64,000 bases of DNA. Source: Acidobacteriota bacterium. Its GTDB lineage: Bacteria; Acidobacteriota; Holophagae; Acanthopleuribacterales; Acanthopleuribacteraceae. Shown here one piece after another: positions 61,890-64,000 of this stretch. A model generated the notes under the pieces. The model saw only the letters and a list, made by a program, of their open reading frames with translations, was not told where the DNA came from and searched no databases. How positions within the stretch are numbered: position 1 is the first letter of the stretch; the number at the start of each line of letters is the position of its first letter. The stretch spans positions 124,001 through 188,000 of the forward strand of contig JAGQSC010000050.1 in assembly GCA_020439745.1 (NCBI GenBank). The letters run 5' to 3'. A program made the position numbers and the translations under genes.

Positions 61890-63437
61890 ATGGAGCCTTC
61901 TTTGGACGTCGTCGAGTTTCAGACACAAGACTTAGCATCCATGCGCGTACCTTGGATTCTGTGTGAGATGTTTGAGCACAAGCGCTCGGGCACCCTACAT
62001 ATCATGGGCTCCAACCGCAAATTTGGAAGACGGATCTATGTGCGTGATGGCAACATCAAATTTGCGTTGTCCAATCAGGAATCAGATCGATTCGGCAGAT
62101 TGTTATTGGAATCTGGCATCATCACAGAAGACCAATTCACTCGTGCCATCTTGAAAATGGATGGCAAAAAGAGATTTGGCCACATCCTGTTGGAGATGGA
62201 ATGCATCACTGAAGAGCAATTGCAAGCTCAGCTGGACCGTCAAGTCAAAGAGATCGTCTTTTCCACATTTGAATTGGACTCGGGTCTCTATTTTCTCGAA
62301 GAAAGGGACCCGGGCCTTCCTCCGGACTTAACGCGTAACCTCGATTTTGCGACAACGATCATCTCCGGCATTCGTGCAATCCGCAATCTAATTTTGTTGG
62401 ACGATGAGATGAACCGTTTTAAGGACGAGCCGATCCGGTTCAACGAAAAGCCGACGATACCTTTGCAGCAACTCCCACTCAAGCCTGAAGAGGCCTATGC
62501 CTTGTCGCGTATTGATGGTTTTTCATCGATTGATAAATTGATGCCCATCACAAGAATGGACGAAGACGACTTTCGGCGCATTATGTATGCCATGTTTTGC
62601 TTGAACGTCGTCTCTGCTAAAACGGAACGACCTCAACTGGTGAATCGCTTCGATCATTTCGAGGAAGAGGAACTCAAAGATCCGGACATCGTTTACAAGG
62701 GAAATCTCACCCGCGACCAGGCAAAAGAACGCGAAAGTATCGTAAGGAAGTATCTGGAGATCAAGAACGAAAACCTCTGGAATTTCATGGAAGTCTCTCC
62801 AAAAGCAACCCCTAAGGAGCTCAAAGAAGCATTTCTCAAACACAACAAGAGCTTTCACCCAGACCTGATCAACCAACCCTATTTGATGGACCTTAAGCCC
62901 TACGTCAACAAGATACTCTCGCACGTGAATTACGCATTTAATATCTTGAATGATCCAAACAAACGCGAGTCGTACCTCAAATCATTAAACCAGTTACCTG
63001 AACATGCACAACCCACACTTTCGGCGAATGATCGAGCACAGCTCGCTATTGAGCCCTATAAAATGGCCGTCAAATACATTCACGAAGAGGATTTCTTCAA
63101 TGCGCACCGCTATTTGGAACAAGCTGTGCGACTCGCGCCCAATGAAGCCCGTTACTTGGTGGAATTGGCACGCATTGAAATGCGTAACCCCAACTGGTTA
63201 TCCAAAGCCAAAGTCCACCTGAATAAGGCCCTTGAGTTGGACGCCACCAACGCCAAAGCCCATCACTTGCTAGGCGGACTCTATGCTGAACAGGGCCACA
63301 AACCTCCCGCCATTCAACACCTCAAGCAGGCATTGGAGTATGACCCCATGAACGATCAGGCCAGAGAATTACTGGAGTCACTCAGGACCGAAGAGAAAGT
63401 GTCGTTTATTGACCGGCTGCGGGGCAAGATTACGTAG
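61890..63437 (+). CDS. DUF4388 / J-domain / TPR protein
   Basis: 515 residues from the ATG at 61890 (a TTG three bases before is in frame). Residues about 15-100 are a DUF4388/PATAN-like domain ('SGTLHIMGSNRKFGRRIYV', 'GNIKFALSNQESDRFGRLL'). A helical DUF4388-associated segment follows to about 250. A J domain holds HPD in NKSFHPDLINQ (about 331-333), and two or more TPR units close the protein ('YKMAVKYIHEEDFFNAHRYL', 'ALELDATNAKAHHLLGGLYA'). The HPD motif suggests recruitment of DnaK, with DUF4388 as a sensing part. It is divergent from the methyltransferase gene by 48 bp. Target unknown. Confidence 0.82.
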   Translation: MEPSLDVVEFQTQDLASMRVPWILCEMFEHKRSGTLHIMGSNRKFGRRIYVRDGNIKFALSNQESDRFGRLLLESGIITEDQFTRAILKMDGKKRFGHILLEMECITEEQLQAQLDRQVKEIVFSTFELDSGLYFLEERDPGLPPDLTRNLDFATTIISGIRAIRNLILLDDEMNRFKDEPIRFNEKPTIPLQQLPLKPEEAYALSRIDGFSSIDKLMPITRMDEDDFRRIMYAMFCLNVVSAKTERPQLVNRFDHFEEEELKDPDIVYKGNLTRDQAKERESIVRKYLEIKNENLWNFMEVSPKATPKELKEAFLKHNKSFHPDLINQPYLMDLKPYVNKILSHVNYAFNILNDPNKRESYLKSLNQLPEHAQPTLSANDRAQLAIEPYKMAVKYIHEEDFFNAHRYLEQAVRLAPNEARYLVELARIEMRNPNWLSKAKVHLNKALELDATNAKAHHLLGGLYAEQGHKPPAIQHLKQALEYDPMNDQARELLESLRTEEKVSFIDRLRGKIT

Positions 63438-63464
63438 CTTTGGTTCCTCGCCCGTTCAACCCGA

Positions 63465-64000
63465 TCAAATATTCAGTTGCCGTTGAATGCGCTCAGCGCG
63501 TCTAAAGACACGGGAAGCATAGGTGGACTGGACAAAACCATCTTCATCCAAAATGCGGGCTATGCGAGTAGGCCCCGCATTGTAAGCAGCCAAAGCAGCC
63601 TCTAGAGAATCGAATCGAACGATCAGATCGCCGAGATATTGTGCACCAAAAGCGATGTTCCAATACGGGTCATACACCAGATGGCTATTAAACGTAAACA
63701 AACGCTGCGCTTCGTCTCGCCCCAGAATCCGGTAAGGCATCACCTGCATCAGACCCTGAGCGCCCACGCGTGAACGCGCACAATGGTCATAGGTCGATTC
63801 GACATCGATCACGGCAAGCAAAACATGCGGCTCAACGCCGATCTCTGCTGCCTTATTGAGGATAAGCTGAGACAGGCGCAAAAGTTCAACATCATCGCCG
63901 ATGTTCATTCGCTTCGTCAGAAAAGCAGCTATTTCAAATGCGTCCCGATCAAACGACAAAAGTACATTGACGGGCGAATCTACGGCGACAGCTGATTCTT
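63465..64000 (-). CDS. Lytic transglycosylase (SLT domain), partial at window edge
   Basis: The frame is open from 63465 to the last base, so the N-terminus may lie outside; a TTG at 63959 would give 164 residues. The SLT core reads 'LLAVIDVESTYDHCARSRVG' then AQGLMQVMP (catalytic Glu in VESTYDH), with 'NIAFGAQYLGDLIVRF' and 'ALAAYNAGP', typical of Slt70/MltE-like enzymes. It cleaves the MurNAc-GlcNAc bond with 1,6-anhydro product. An upstream signal peptide cannot be checked. Confidence 0.88.
   Translation of the reverse strand, partial: ESAVAVDSPVNVLLSFDRDAFEIAAFLTKRMNIGDDVELLRLSQLILNKAAEIGVEPHVLLAVIDVESTYDHCARSRVGAQGLMQVMPYRILGRDEAQRLFTFNSHLVYDPYWNIAFGAQYLGDLIVRFDSLEAALAAYNAGPTRIARILDEDGFVQSTYASRVFRRAERIQRQLNI

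Noticed and set aside
1-64000. CRISPR arrays, insertion sequences, prophage, integrase or transposase genes
   Set aside because: No regularly spaced direct repeats, no transposase or integrase motifs, and no tRNA-linked integration signs were found on either strand.

Overview
The window is a gene-dense chromosomal segment (roughly half GC, no phage, IS or plasmid genes) of a Gram-negative, lipid-II/MEP-pathway bacterium. The mix of MoxR/DUF58/VWA and DUF3857-transglutaminase genes, DUF4388 proteins, a PilZ-domain Ser/Thr kinase and a regulatory-type PTS resembles Acidobacteriota (Holophagae-like) or deltaproteobacterial-grade genomes. That placement is inference from gene content only.

Layout. 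1-649: end of a molybdopterin oxidoreductase. 826-12023 (minus): eight tightly packed genes encoding a MoxR ATPase, DUF58, two VWA/Bat-type membrane proteins and an ABC exporter pair. 12137-17313: small secreted or membrane proteins and two DUF3857 proteins, one with an intact and one with a ruined transglutaminase triad. 17385-22120 (minus): a soluble hybrid histidine kinase, then the sucC-sucD-ndk operon with a clear terminator. 22325-28720: rsmA, RNase J, a second MoxR, the isoprenoid/phospholipid block uppS-cdsA-dxr, and tRNA-Arg(ACG). 28921-32753: a two-gene unit in which an Hsp90-type GHKL ATPase is fused through membrane segments to a transglutaminase-like domain, followed by a soluble protein with a decayed GHKL fold. 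rplI follows with its own promoter.

33308-36727 (minus): a self-contained operon with a near-consensus promoter, speD-speE-RuBisCO-like protein-cupin. SpeD is of the eukaryotic type. The set reads as polyamine synthesis coupled to salvage of its by-product methylthioadenosine toward DXP, the substrate of the dxr gene in the same window. 36804-44160 (minus): a U32 protein, a kinase with two PilZ domains, and a degenerate HD-GYP protein. 44249-47285: a MoaD-like carrier with a BNR propeller protein, then CorC/HlyC and YbeY.

47423-56991 (plus): a propeller protein, an FAD oxidoreductase, a PTS phosphorelay (EIIA-Man type, HPr, EI, no permease), a prepilin-peptidase-like protein, a Lon-like protease and a YiiX-type protein, nearly all translationally overlapping. 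57020-64000: a DUF2608 phosphatase-like protein, a DUF4388 protein, a very acidic protein, an RlmD/TrmA-type RNA methyltransferase, a DUF4388-J-domain-TPR protein and a lytic transglycosylase running off the edge.

The best candidates for undescribed biology are the GHKL-transglutaminase pair (28921-32753), the polyamine/RLP/cupin operon with eukaryotic-type SpeD (33308-36784), and the PilZ-kinase/dead HD-GYP pair (36804-41695). Active-plus-inactive homologue pairs recur at two loci.
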